A stretch of 11,543 nt of DNA, taken from positions 5,993 through 17,535 of the forward strand of contig JAAMXP010003788.1 of NCBI GenBank assembly GCA_019693395.1, written 5' to 3'. The stretch is from Ettlia oleoabundans (Eukaryota > Chlorophyta > Chlorophyceae > Chlamydomonadales). This document shows, piece by piece, positions 1 through 11,543 of this stretch (the stretch's first letter is position 1; each line of letters begins with the position of its first letter). The notes under the pieces are model-generated. The model searched no databases. It was given only the letters and a program-made list of their open reading frames with translations, and had not been told where the DNA came from. The position numbers and the translations under genes are program-made.

Positions 1-7
1 GGATGCG

Positions 8-15
8 TCACGTGA
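8..15. promoter_or_regulatory. TCACGTGA palindrome (G-box/E-box core)
   Basis: A perfect 8-bp palindrome with the CACGTG core known as a bHLH/bZIP site in plants and algae. It lies 3' of the Tudor-protein gene at the very edge. It could serve a gene to the left, or be chance. Confidence 0.25.
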
Positions 16-83
16 TAAAAGCAGTGGCGTGCCCACAACACAGGGCTGGCCCCGCCCCTGCACTGCTGCTGCTGCTTGGCTGG

Positions 84-88
84 TTACA
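84..88 (-). terminator. TGTAA poly(A) signal of the Tudor-protein gene
   Basis: TGTAA on the minus strand, 25 bp past the TGA stop at 113-115. TGTAA is the usual chlorophyte polyadenylation signal. It supports 113 as the true end of the last exon and implies a very short 3' UTR. Confidence 0.6.
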
Positions 89-112
89 TGGGCGCCCGCG
101 AGTTGACAAGGC

Positions 113-3100
113 TCAACATTTTGCAGCACGACTGCATGCCAACTGCTGCTGTTGTGGGAAGGACGACATGGTCAGACAGCCGGGCACAAAAGCAGAGCCA
201 CTCGCCTCATACTTCTCCCTGGCGTGTTCCCTGGTGACCCTTGGCAGCACCTCAGCGTGTGGCCCCTCCCTGTCCAGCCAGTAACATCGGGCTGGGGGAG
301 GTGGCAAGGGGGCCCCGGTAGCAGCCGCTGCCAATGCTGACGCATGTGCAGGCTGAGGCGGCACGGCAGCAGGCACAGCAGGCGCAGCAGCGGTCCGGGG
401 CCGCTTGACACGCTGGCGAGCACTGGGCTTTGGTGCAGCGGCAGGCTCCATCACTGGCGCCTCTGCTGGGGCTGGCTCCACCTCTGCTTCCACCGCTGCT
501 GCAGGGGCAGGGCTGTCCTGAAGAGCAGCCTTGGTTGCGGCACCAGCTGCCACAGCTGCTCTGCGCGATGGCCTGCCGCGCTGCAAATCCACCTCGCCGC
601 CATCTGCCAACAGCACCTCCGTCTTCGGGCGCTTGGCCTGTCGTTGCTGCTGTGCCTGCTGCTGCTGCTGCTGAGGCTGTGGGGCTGTCTGCCTCCGTTG
701 CCGCCCTTGCCCCTGCTGCTGCTCCCTGCCCTCCTTTTGTTGCTGCCCCTGCCCCTGTTGCCGCGCTAGGCCCTCATTCTGTTGCTGCCCCTGCCCCTGT
801 TGCCGCTCCTGGCCCTCTTTCTGCTGCTGACCCTCGTGATCCTCCTGCACTTCCTGCTGCTCATGGTCTTGCTGCTGCTGCTGCTGCTGTGGCCCTTGCT
901 GCACCGCCTCCGCTGCCGCGGGTGCTGCCAGCAGGTCGCCATCAGCCGGTACTGCAGCATTCAGGCTGCCTGTGACCTCAGCAGCTACTGCTGCGTCAGC
1001 AGCAGCTTCCCGGTGCGATTGCCGGCTGCCTCCCGCCAACCACTGTACACCACTCTGAGCAACACTTGATACCAGCGAGCGCTTGGGCTGCGTTGCTGGC
1101 TGCTGCTGCTGCCAATCTGGCTCCAGCTCCCCTGGCTCTGCCTCACTAGGCAGCTGCTGCTGCTCGTGCCGCTGCTGCACCTGTGGTGCCCGCGCCCGCG
1201 GCTGCCGCTGCTGCTTCCTGCGCTGCTGTCCTTGCTCCTTCTTTGGCTGCTGCTTATGCTCCTCCCGCTCGCTTTGTGGCTGCGGCTGTTGCTCTGCAGC
1301 CTTCGCTGCTGGCGCGGTGGCAGCCAGGGCCGCTTGCACTGCTGCTCCCTCTGTTGCAGGGGCGGGGCTGTCCCGCAGCACTGCCTTGTTTGCGGCGTCG
1401 GCTGCTGCAGCGGCCCGGCGCGATGGCCGCGTGCCGTGCAAGGCGAGGTCCATTCCCCCCTCAAGCAGCCGCTGCACTTCCCTTGAGGGCTTGGCCAGCT
1501 TCTGTTGCTGCTGCGGTGGCGGCACTGGCTGCTGCGGCAGGGAGGTGCCCGGCACCTGCCCCTGCTGCTGTGCCGCCGCAGTCTCACCCCGCAGCTGCTG
1601 CTGCTCATGATGCTGCTGAGCCTGTACCGCCTGGCTGGAAGCCGCCCGCGCCTCTGCCGCCACTCCAACAGCAACCCCTTGCGCCCCGGCTGGCTCAGCG
1701 CCGGCTGCCTGTGCTTGCTTGCTTGCCGCCGCTCTCTGTGTCTGCCGCTGCCGCTTCCTAGGTGGCTGTCCCTGCTGGGGTGCCTCCTCCTCTCCCGCTT
1801 GCCCCCCCTGTTGCCCGCTCTCATCCCTCAGCGGCACCCCTCCTCCCGGCAGCTGCCCACCTGCCACCTGCTGCTGCCCCTCACCTGGCAGCTTGCTGTT
1901 TCCGCCGGCAGCAGCAGCCCGCCCCCGCTTGCGCCCACCAGCTGAAGCGGTACGACGCCTGCCCCCACGCCGCTCCTGCTCCTCCTCTTCGTCGTCCTCC
2001 TGCTGCTGCCGCTGCCGCTGCTGTGGTTGCTGCAGTGCTGGCTGCTGTGGCTGCTGCTGCACAGGCTGCTGGAAACCCTCGGCTTCGACTGGCGTTTCCA
2101 GCCTCCATTGGTAGCTGCGTAGGACCAGGTGCTTCTCATCCCCATTGTCATAGGTTATGGTGTGCTTCCTGCAGGGAACAACACAAGGTATCCCACACAC
2201 GGCACCCTTTATGGCTCAGTCCGCTCAAATCATGACACAGGTCCATGTTGTTGGATGAAACTGCTTGACCAATCGCAGCTGTCGTGCATCTTAGGACTAC
2301 TGGAGATAACTTGACACGTCCCAGGGATGCAGACCAGCACCTGCGCCGGCCTGTGCTGAGTACAGATAAGCAGCCACAGTCTCCAGGCACGTTCAGGCAC
2401 GTAAAACACACAACTCTGTTGAGAAGAGCCCCTAGGAAACGAGCTGGTTTGCCTGTGTGCGTGTCACACATCCACCTACTTGATTGTGTAGGCTGTAATG
2501 GTGCCTGCATACCACTTCTTGTCCGAACCCCAATACACTGCAACAAAACCAGGGGCGCAGGCAAAATTGAGGCTGTTGCGCAAAGCACGCAGACGTAGAA
2601 CAATTTCAGCAGCTAGAAGCAGTCGCAGGGCAGGCCAGAAATGCATGCCGCTATTGTGCCCGTTGCAGGCGGAATAACAAACAGACAACCATGTCCACCG
2701 CATGTGAGCTGCTTGACTTCTTTCATTTCAATACATCCAAGCGACAGAAGCAGCGCGCACAGCTCACAACCTGCAATAGCTGCAGCATACCTTCAACGCG
2801 CCTGCCAACCAGTGCTGCTCCGCTAGGCCGGGGTGCAAGCTTCGCAGACCCCTTCTGCTGTGTCTTCTGCTGCTGCTCCTGCTCCCCTTGCAGCTGCTCC
2901 TGCTGTTGCTGAGCCTGCTGCGCGTCCTGGCCAGAAGCATGTGCGCCCTTGTAAGGGGAGACTGCGGCCACTGAAGCAGGCTCTGCTGCCGCCTCCCCTC
3001 CTTCCCGGGTTTCAACCGCTGCTTCTGCTGCTGCTTGGCCTTCAAAGGCGGTGCGCCGTCCCGCCTTGGCGGGTGGCGTGGCAGCAGTGCCGTCCTCTGC

Positions 3101-4838
3101 GGCTGGGATGTGCCGCACCAGCAGGCGAGCCTCCTTGCCGCCACCCGCACGCCTCAGGGCTATCTCGTCACCTGCCTGCGCCCCCATGTCGTTCACCCAC
3201 TGTCGAAACGCACCACCCTGCATGACAAATGCCAATACACTACCTGTTAACCGCAAGCCACGGCGTGGGAACCGACTAGGCATGAATACCACATTTGACG
3301 CAATAGCTGAACAGCTGCAAGACACTGAAAACCAGGCAAAATCACTGCTTCAACAAAAAGTTTGGCATGCCTGTATGCTGTGGCGACTGGGTGGAAAATG
3401 CCTGTACGGTAGGCTGTACTGCTGGCCCCCAGGCTCCGCTTCGGCTTGCAGGACATCCCTGTCGCTTGGCAGCCTCCCTGCCAGCGCCTCAACCACCGCC
3501 ACTGCAGAGCTCAGCGTGCAAACTAGTAGTAAGATTTGATGACACACACGACTGTCATAGGCTGTGCACACATGTTGGTAGCAACATGTGAACAAAGCAA
3601 CAAAAACAATGAAGTGGTTCACAAGCATGAGTTGACTGCGATGCCACCAACGAACCTGTGAGTTTCAGTTCTGAAGTGCGGGCGGAGCATGCACGGCTAA
3701 TCAGCTTGCAGCGCCACCAGCCCTCACAGTCCTTGCTCCACATTGAAGCCAAGGCGGAGGCTTCTGATGCGGGGACACTGCCAGATCGGCCAAGCGGTGC
3801 GGCGGCATTGGCAGCCAGCTGTGCATTGCTGGGTGCTGCGGCGGCAGGTGGCGCACCTTTTGCCTGCCTGCGCCTGCTGGCAGCAGCCTTACCTTTCTGC
3901 TGCTCCCCCTGCTGCTGCTGCTCCCGTGGCCGACCATCTAGCCGCTGCTGCTGCTGCTGCTCCTGTGGCTGAACGTCCTGTTGCTCCTTAGACGCTGGTG
4001 CGGCAGCTGCCGAGGGCGCTGTGCTGCTATCAGGCCGTGCCACTGGCTGCGTCGCACCTGTGCCCTCTGTTGGGCTGCCTGAGGCTACCGCCCCAGTGCT
4101 AGCTGACCTGTGCATTAATGTCACCACATTGAAGCGACTGTGCTTCTGCAATGCCTGCTGGGCCACCGCTGTGGGGTTTTCCCTGGCATCCTTTGCCCCC
4201 CGCTGGTTTGCCGCGCGGACTTTGTCTTCTGACAACGGCAGTTCCCAGGTGTGGGGGAAGCAGCCCGCTGCGTGCAGGGCCGAGAAGTCCACAAACACTC
4301 GGCCGCGCTTGTTACCGCTGCCGCTGACGAAGCACGAGCCCAGCGCAGTGCCTCCCACACTCCACTCCAACAGCTGCTGTAGATACTCGCATGGGTCTTG
4401 ATTTGCCACATCATAACCGGGAGCCTGACCCAGATACCGCGACAGCAACCCTTGGATATCTTTACTGGTGCTCGTCCGCTTGACGTCCACTTTCCTGCAC
4501 GCACCACATCGCAACGCAACGCGGGATCAGCTGCTCAGCGGTTTAACAAATGCCACTACAACCACTAACTCTACCTCAGCATACCCACCCTGTCACAGTT
4601 TCCCTCCATTTCACGCTCGTGTCATGCCTGTCAAATACCTGAAAGCGGGGATTACTTTGTTCAAGCACTTCTCCAGGCACCGCAGCCGCTCCGATGGGCT
4701 CTGAGGGTTTCTTGGCCTCAGCTGCGGCAACACTTGCAACATATCATTCCGCACTGTTGGCAGCTGCTGCTGGTGCACAGCGGCTGCACAAGAGCTACCA
4801 GCTGCCTCGGCATCACCAGCCTGCAGCGCAGAAATCAT
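113..4838 (-). CDS. Tudor-domain protein with B3-like region and Gln-rich tail (six exons)
   Basis: Proposed exons, in transcript order: 4838-4639, 4494-3656, 3501-3408, 3239-2791, 2537-2480, 2168-113. All introns are GT-AG, every junction keeps frame, and the sum is 3696 nt (1231 residues plus TGA). Residues about 318-423 resemble a B3 DNA-binding domain (see separate entry). Residues 521-571 form a Tudor domain of the type found in PDS5-like cohesin cofactors and plant chromatin proteins. Residues 572-1231 are low complexity, rich in Gln, Ala, Pro and Arg, with KRPK/KRPR-type basic patches that could act in nuclear import. Residues 1-317 match no family I recognise, apart from a short polyQ stretch near 250. 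An in-frame TGA lies two codons before the ATG at 4838; a possible acceptor just after that ATG (ends about 4824) means an upstream first exon cannot be excluded. The likely role is nuclear, reading chromatin or DNA, but the exact function is unknown. Tudor and frame are well supported; the start is less so. Confidence 0.75.
501..625 (-). repeat. Internal duplicated segment, copy 2 (residues about 1062-1103)
   Basis: Codes for a segment containing GRPSRRAAVAAGAATKAALQ and then DSPAPA. It aligns with the segment at 1361-1483. Over the 28-residue core about 20 positions are identical, and similarity extends N-terminally into a shared acidic Gly-Gly stretch (LADGG versus LLEGG). The copies lie about 860 bp apart in one exon, so this is an old in-frame duplication within the tail. 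Confidence 0.75.
728..853 (-). repeat. 42-bp tandem repeat, three units, in the Gln-rich tail
   Basis: Units begin at 728, 770 and 812, exactly 42 bp apart; the third decays after about 25 bp. On the coding (minus) strand each unit encodes about 14 residues of the form QQQKEGxxRQQGQG. The period is a multiple of three, so unit gain or loss would preserve the frame. Confidence 0.85.
869..889 (-). repeat. CAG trinucleotide run coding polyglutamine
   Basis: An uninterrupted run of GCT units on the plus strand, read as six CAG Gln codons on the coding strand. A second pure run of five to six CTG units lies at 657-674, and many shorter ones occur through 600-2100. They are all in the Gln frame of the last exon. 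Confidence 0.85.
1361..1483 (-). repeat. Internal duplicated segment, copy 1 (residues about 776-816)
   Basis: Codes for a segment with TRPSRRAAAAADAANKAVLR then DSPAPAT. It is the partner of the copy at 501-625. It is one of the few non-Gln parts of the tail, and the RPSRRA core is the best conserved part of both copies. Confidence 0.75.
2138..2811 (-). other. Tudor domain, split over three exons
   Basis: The domain spans residues 521-571 of the minus-strand protein. It begins with GRRVEVYWGSDKKWYAG, where GRRVE ends the exon closing at 2791 and VYW opens the 58-nt exon 2537-2480. It finishes in the last exon with HTITYDNGDEKHLVL followed by a Trp. This is the known Tudor pattern: a basic GRRV entry, V-x-W, D-x-x-WY-x-G, then YDDGD-like and a closing W. 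The aromatic residues (Tyr529, Trp530, Trp536, Tyr537) are those that usually shape the methyl-lysine or methyl-arginine pocket. The match of sequence pattern across two introns is what fixes the splice sites. Ligand binding is an inference from the family. Confidence 0.85.
3104..3742 (-). other. Candidate B3-like DNA-binding domain
   Basis: Residues about 318-423, encoded by the end of exon 2, all of exon 3 (3501-3408) and the start of exon 4 (3239 onward). The N-terminal part has WSKD then WWRCKLI, reminiscent of the F-x-K entry of B3 folds. The C-terminal part reads YSLPVLAF, then FRQWVNDMGAQAGDEIALRR, which matches the B3 pattern of a strand, F/W-V, a short helix, G-L-x-x-GD-x-v-x-L. This assignment is by pattern only. 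The middle of the domain is weakly conserved and the acceptor at 3240 (TAG) was chosen because it alone keeps frame and joins the two halves. Confidence 0.4.
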
Positions 4839-5387
4839 TGGTCACGGCGTGCGGCCGTCCAAGAATGCAACTGCCACGGCAGGGCGGGGTGGCACTGCTG
4901 GCAGTGCAGACAGGCAACCAACCGCTCGGCGCCATACTGTCTTGCTTGGTTGCACTTGCTGAGAGCAGGTACCGACCCGTCGCACCATATTGCGCCCGTG
5001 CTGAGCTGGGGCTGGGTGCGTGCCGGTTACCGCTGCCGTTTGCGTCGTGCATGTGCCGCCACGCCAGGTGTTCAAATGTATTATGTGGTTGGGTGCGCGT
5101 TATGGTCTTACGGGAAACCCACGAGCACACGGAGTGAAGTAAACAGGACGAGCAGCAAGGTGGCGGGCTCTCGGTGATCAACAAAAGAGCGTTATTGCGA
5201 GGGGCGTGGCTGTGGGAGACGCAATAGGCCTACGCCTTTGGATGCCCGTGTCACAGCAGGCTCCGCAGGTTGAATGCACTGACGCGAGTTTGCCCGTCGG
5301 GGCTGGCATTCCATCCACTGCTATGCGACAGAGGGATTACACATCGCCCGCAATTAGCCAACACCGGCTGCGCGCAGCTGCTTAAAA
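4839..5387. promoter_or_regulatory. Divergent intergenic region between the Tudor gene and the GTPase-like gene
   Basis: About 550 bp separate the proposed starts of two genes that point away from each other. It should hold both promoters and 5' UTRs and perhaps an undetected 5' exon of either gene. No TATA box or clear factor site was recognised. Open frames here show no family resemblance. A short ATG frame at 5242 (MPVSQQAPQ, then a possible GT donor at 5269) is an alternative first exon for the plus-strand gene. Confidence 0.45.
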
Positions 5388-6977
5388 ATGCTCCTGGGGC
5401 GAACGTTTGCGGCCGCTGGGGCCGCTTCTGGCCTGTGCGAGGGACTGGTACGAGCCACAGGCAGAGAGGTGCGGCACACCGACAGGCGCCTTGCCACCAC
5501 AGCCCCTTGGGTGCCACCCCGCCTATCTGCTGCCCATCTGCCGCTTTCTGCCTCCCTCTGCAGGTTCTCAGCTTGGTGCGCTGCAGCCCTCCAAAGCTCA
5601 AGCCCTCACACCACCTGCATAAGCCGCTCTTCAACTTGGTACTTGTTGGTGACGCGGGGTGAGTGTCATAACAAGAGACCGCGTGGCTCTTGCGGGTTCG
5701 ACACTAGACTTTGGTTTGACCGTATCGATTGATGTCAGCCTGCTCCCCACCCTGCTCCGCTGCTCTCCCTTGTTTGCAGCTGTGGCCAGGTCGCCTTGGC
5801 TCATGCCTTGGCTGGAGTGACACAGCCTGACACGCCAGCGGGCAGCACCCAGTTGGCCGACTTTATGCTGCTGCATACAGCGGTGGACGGGCAGCCTGCT
5901 TCTGTGTGCCTGTGGCACCTGGGTGGCAGGGCGGAGGCCAGAGAGCTTGGTCCCGGCTTCTATGCCCTGGCAAACGCTTTTCTAGCTGTCTATGATGCCG
6001 AACGCCCCAATCCGGCAGAAGCGCTGGCGTATTGGGCGGCACAGTGCATTGGGCGTACACAGGTCAGTATGTCAGCTTGCTTTTGAGCACATGCGTGATC
6101 GTATGCAGCACCCAACACCCAATCCGCCCTCCCCTCCCTCTTTTTGTGCACAATCTGCAAGCACAGGGACACTTTGCTCTCTTCACGGTTATGTTTAGCA
6201 CCCAGAACCTTGCTGAACACTGCATTTCTATTTGCAATCCCGTAGGGTGGCCCCTCCGCTCTGCCCCTGGTGGTGGTAGCCGTATGCAGGCCTGAGGGCC
6301 AAGTATCAGTTCAGGCAGCAGCTGTTGCTGAGGCGCAACTGTGGTGCAGGCAGCATGGGGGCCTCCTGCCACACTTTATTGTGCGTGGCTTGAAGGTGCG
6401 TCTGGTTGTCAGTGGGGCATAGGGCTTGCAGGAGCATGCATTTGGCCTTTACGCTGCATAGGATGCGGCATCGGTTCTATTTCTGCGGAGTTCCACACAC
6501 CTGCCCAAACTTGTGTATCGTGTGCTGCAGGATACACGAGGCATTCAAGCCGCCTTTCAGGAGCTGCTCAAGGTGGCGACACGCCGCCACGAGCAGCAGG
6601 CTGCAGGCACAGCAGGGAGCCGTCTGGAGTTTTCTGGGCAGCATGTGGACAGCCAGCGCATGGCAGCCAAGGGAGGCCGGAAGAGCCCAGATACCTTGCG
6701 GCTGGACCTTCCCGCGATAATGCAGGTGGGAACGCTGCCAGCAACCAGCATGTGCTCGGTGCCAGAGGCAAACTGGTGTTTGTGGCGAGTGCTGTGTTTT
6801 CCACCAAGGGGGCATAGTTACTGGCGTTGCTGCGTTAGCAGCAGTGCTGTGCCAAGCAAAGCTCAACTTACCTGCCCCCTGGTCCTTTGCTTGTAACTGC
6901 AGAGTGAGCTGGGCCCAGAGCTGCGCCGCCTGACCCCAAGGGGGCGGCACCATCGCATGGTGCAGCAGGCCAGCTAG
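5388..6977 (+). CDS. Rab-like small GTPase fold lacking catalytic motifs (probable pseudo-GTPase)
   Basis: Proposed exons: 5388-5447 (tentative), 5564-5658, 5780-6062, 6246-6395, 6531-6725, 6903-6977, ending in TAG; 285 residues. Exons from 5564 on keep frame across GT-AG introns. The order of elements is that of a Ras/Rab domain. FNLVLVGDAGCGQVALA is strand 1 plus P-loop, VCLWHLGG is the strand 3/switch II site, AFLAVYDAERPN is strand 4, LPLVVVAVCRPEG is the strand 5/NKxD site, FIVRGLK is the SAK site, and IQAAFQELLK is the last helix. Each key residue is changed: P-loop Lys to Gln55 and Ser/Thr to Val56, switch II Asp to His98 and Gln to Arg102, NKxD to VCRP (159-162). Residues about 210-285 are a basic extension. 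No C-terminal Cys is present for prenylation. It could act as a fixed-shape binding partner; which Rab or Rab-like (RABL/IFT) group it derives from is unclear. The start is uncertain: an ATG at 5242 is another option. Confidence 0.65.
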
Positions 6978-7250
6978 CTGGCACCCCGGCTACTATATCA
7001 AGAGACTTCTAAGTAGCGTCTGTAGCCCTAGCCATTTTACCCTCTAGCAGCAATATTTCAAATGCACCATGTTGCTTTCCATTATTCCTAGCTGAGAAGT
7101 CTGGCGCCTAGCTGTTATGCGTATACACTTTGTTGTCCACATGCCCACTTTAGGGGTGTCTTTGGTAGTATCTAGTTCATAACAGGCTGTAGAATCCTTG
7201 TACTAGCGGTTGCCCTGTCTCCTAGCTTGCCCCTACACCAGGTGTTTCTG

Positions 7251-7255
7251 TGTAA
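7251..7255 (+). terminator. TGTAA poly(A) signal of the GTPase-like gene
   Basis: TGTAA on the plus strand, about 274 bp after the stop codon. No earlier TGTAA was seen in this 3' region. It forms one arm of a near-perfect palindrome with the minus-strand signal at 7263-7267. Confidence 0.6.
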
Positions 7256-7262
7256 CTGTAGA

Positions 7263-7267
7263 TTACA
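7263..7267 (-). terminator. TGTAA poly(A) signal of histone H3
   Basis: TTACA on the plus strand, TGTAA on the minus strand, about 238 bp past the H3 stop. It suggests that this H3 mRNA is polyadenylated, as expected for a replacement-type H3 with introns. Confidence 0.55.
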
Positions 7268-7284
7268 GAAAGCCGGCCCATAAA

Positions 7285-7299
7285 TGCTTTTATAAAGCA
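7285..7299 (-). other. Small AT-rich hairpin in the H3 3' UTR
   Basis: A perfect 6-bp inverted repeat with a 3-base loop: TGCTTT, TAT, AAAGCA on the plus strand. It lies 18 bp upstream of the H3 TGTAA signal in the H3 direction. It does not match the canonical metazoan/algal histone stem-loop (GGCTCTTTTCAGAGCC type), so any role is open. Confidence 0.35.
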
Positions 7300-7504
7300 C
7301 TTTGCCCCATGCTGATGATACAGAGTGGTGCAGATGCAGTCGTCTGGTGGGGCACCAGTTGAGGGTGTTACGTTAAGAGCCACATATCACAAAGGGGTCA
7401 TGGCATCGATCAGGGTAGGGGACACACCCCAGGTGTATGTCTGGGCATGCCACTGTGCAGACTCAAAGACAGGGGGCAGCTAACCTTTTGAAACACAGTG
7501 CTGC

Positions 7505-11507
<4,003 letters not shown>

Positions 11508-11543
11508 GTGGGTGGGTGAGTGGGTGTGTGGGCGGGTGGGTGG
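11508..11543 (+). repeat. G-rich tract at the start of intron 8, potential G-quadruplex
   Basis: From the donor GTGGGT to the window edge the sequence is almost only G and T, with six GGG runs separated by one to five bases. It begins at the 5' splice site after exon 8 of the succinyl-CoA ligase gene and continues out of the window. G-quadruplex formation is an inference from the run spacing. Confidence 0.65.

Larger units (their letters stand above)
6978..7504. other. Convergent intergenic region: 3' UTRs of the GTPase-like gene and histone H3
   Basis: About 527 bp lie between the TAG at 6975-6977 (plus) and the TGA at 7505-7507 (minus). It is less GC-rich than the coding sequence and has no supported gene. 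It contains the two opposed TGTAA signals (7251-7267) and a small inverted repeat at 7285-7299. The rest shows nothing recognisable. Confidence 0.7.

Noticed and set aside
985..1824. A 279-residue minus-strand frame rich in Arg and Ser, in another phase of the same exon.
   Set aside because: It overlaps the Gln/Ala frame that continues the Tudor domain. Its Arg/Ser bias is the frame-shifted reading of CAG/GCA repeats.
344..2235. Several long plus-strand open frames (for example 430-975, 1183-1761, 1762-2235), Leu-, Ala- or Cys-rich.
   Set aside because: They lie opposite the Gln-rich last exon. CAG on one strand reads CTG, TGC and GCT on the other, so Leu, Cys and Ala frames stay open by composition. 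None resembles a protein family.
3408..3492. An alternative frame through exon 3 of the Tudor gene (Arg/Trp-rich) with an acceptor at 3244.
   Set aside because: It would require a different phase at the preceding junction; the chosen frame joins phase 1 to 2 cleanly on both sides and gives the B3-like pattern.
4842..5184. Minus-strand frames upstream of 4838 as a further N-terminal exon of the Tudor gene.
   Set aside because: The candidate donors tested (GTAACC and GTACCT sites) do not join in frame to the acceptor near 4824, and the sequence resembles no domain; left as 5' region.
5680..5710. A GGGTTCGA stretch that looks like a tRNA T-loop.
   Set aside because: No 5-bp T stem flanks it and no matching acceptor stem, D arm or anticodon arm was found; it lies in the intron between two exons of the GTPase-like gene.
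7310..7330. CTGATGATA resembling a C box of a box C/D snoRNA.
   Set aside because: The base before UGAUGA is not a purine and no D box (CTGA) with a terminal stem was found in the next 150 bases.
7340..7375. A possible canonical histone 3' stem-loop (GGCTCTT on the minus strand near 7380).
   Set aside because: Only the first half matches; the following bases do not pair to close the stem.

Overview
The window is nuclear DNA of a green alga (Chlorophyta). The evidence is short introns with GT-AG borders in every gene, TGTAA polyadenylation signals (the chlorophyte form) downstream of the stop codons, GC-rich coding sequence with many CAG/CTG runs, a plant-type histone H3 of the H3.3 class, and a plant-like mitochondrial succinyl-CoA ligase. 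The class (trebouxiophyte or chlorophycean) cannot be settled from this sequence. No bacterial operon, transposon, CRISPR array or virus-like gene was seen.

Four protein genes can be built exon by exon. (1) Minus strand, 4838 to 113: six exons give a 1231-residue protein with a B3-like DNA-binding fold candidate, a clear Tudor domain split over three exons, and about 660 residues of Gln/Ala-rich low-complexity tail with internal repeats. It looks like a chromatin-associated factor. (2) Plus strand, about 5388 to 6977: a Rab-like small GTPase fold that has lost the key residue in every nucleotide-binding motif, so probably a pseudo-GTPase. Its first exon is uncertain. (3) Minus strand, 8559 to 7505: a four-exon, 136-codon histone H3 (Met included) of the H3.3 replacement type. 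(4) Plus strand, 8808 to beyond the right edge: the beta subunit of mitochondrial succinyl-CoA ligase, a TCA-cycle enzyme. Eight exons (273 residues) are present, and the C-terminal ligase part lies outside the window.

The genes alternate in direction. Genes 1 and 2 diverge from about 550 bp, genes 2 and 3 converge, and genes 3 and 4 diverge from a 248 bp spacer. The convergent pair shares a compact palindromic element (TGTAA, seven bases, TTACA) that supplies a poly(A) signal to each strand. Two genes, the Tudor protein and H3, concern chromatin; the other two have no evident functional link to them. Apart from shared intergenic regions the genes look independent.

The most unusual items are the degenerate GTPase, the B3-like plus Tudor plus polyglutamine architecture, the bidirectional poly(A) palindrome, and a G-rich tract directly at a 5' splice site at the right edge. 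All splice junctions were inferred by eye from frame, GT-AG borders and family conservation; no transcript data were used.
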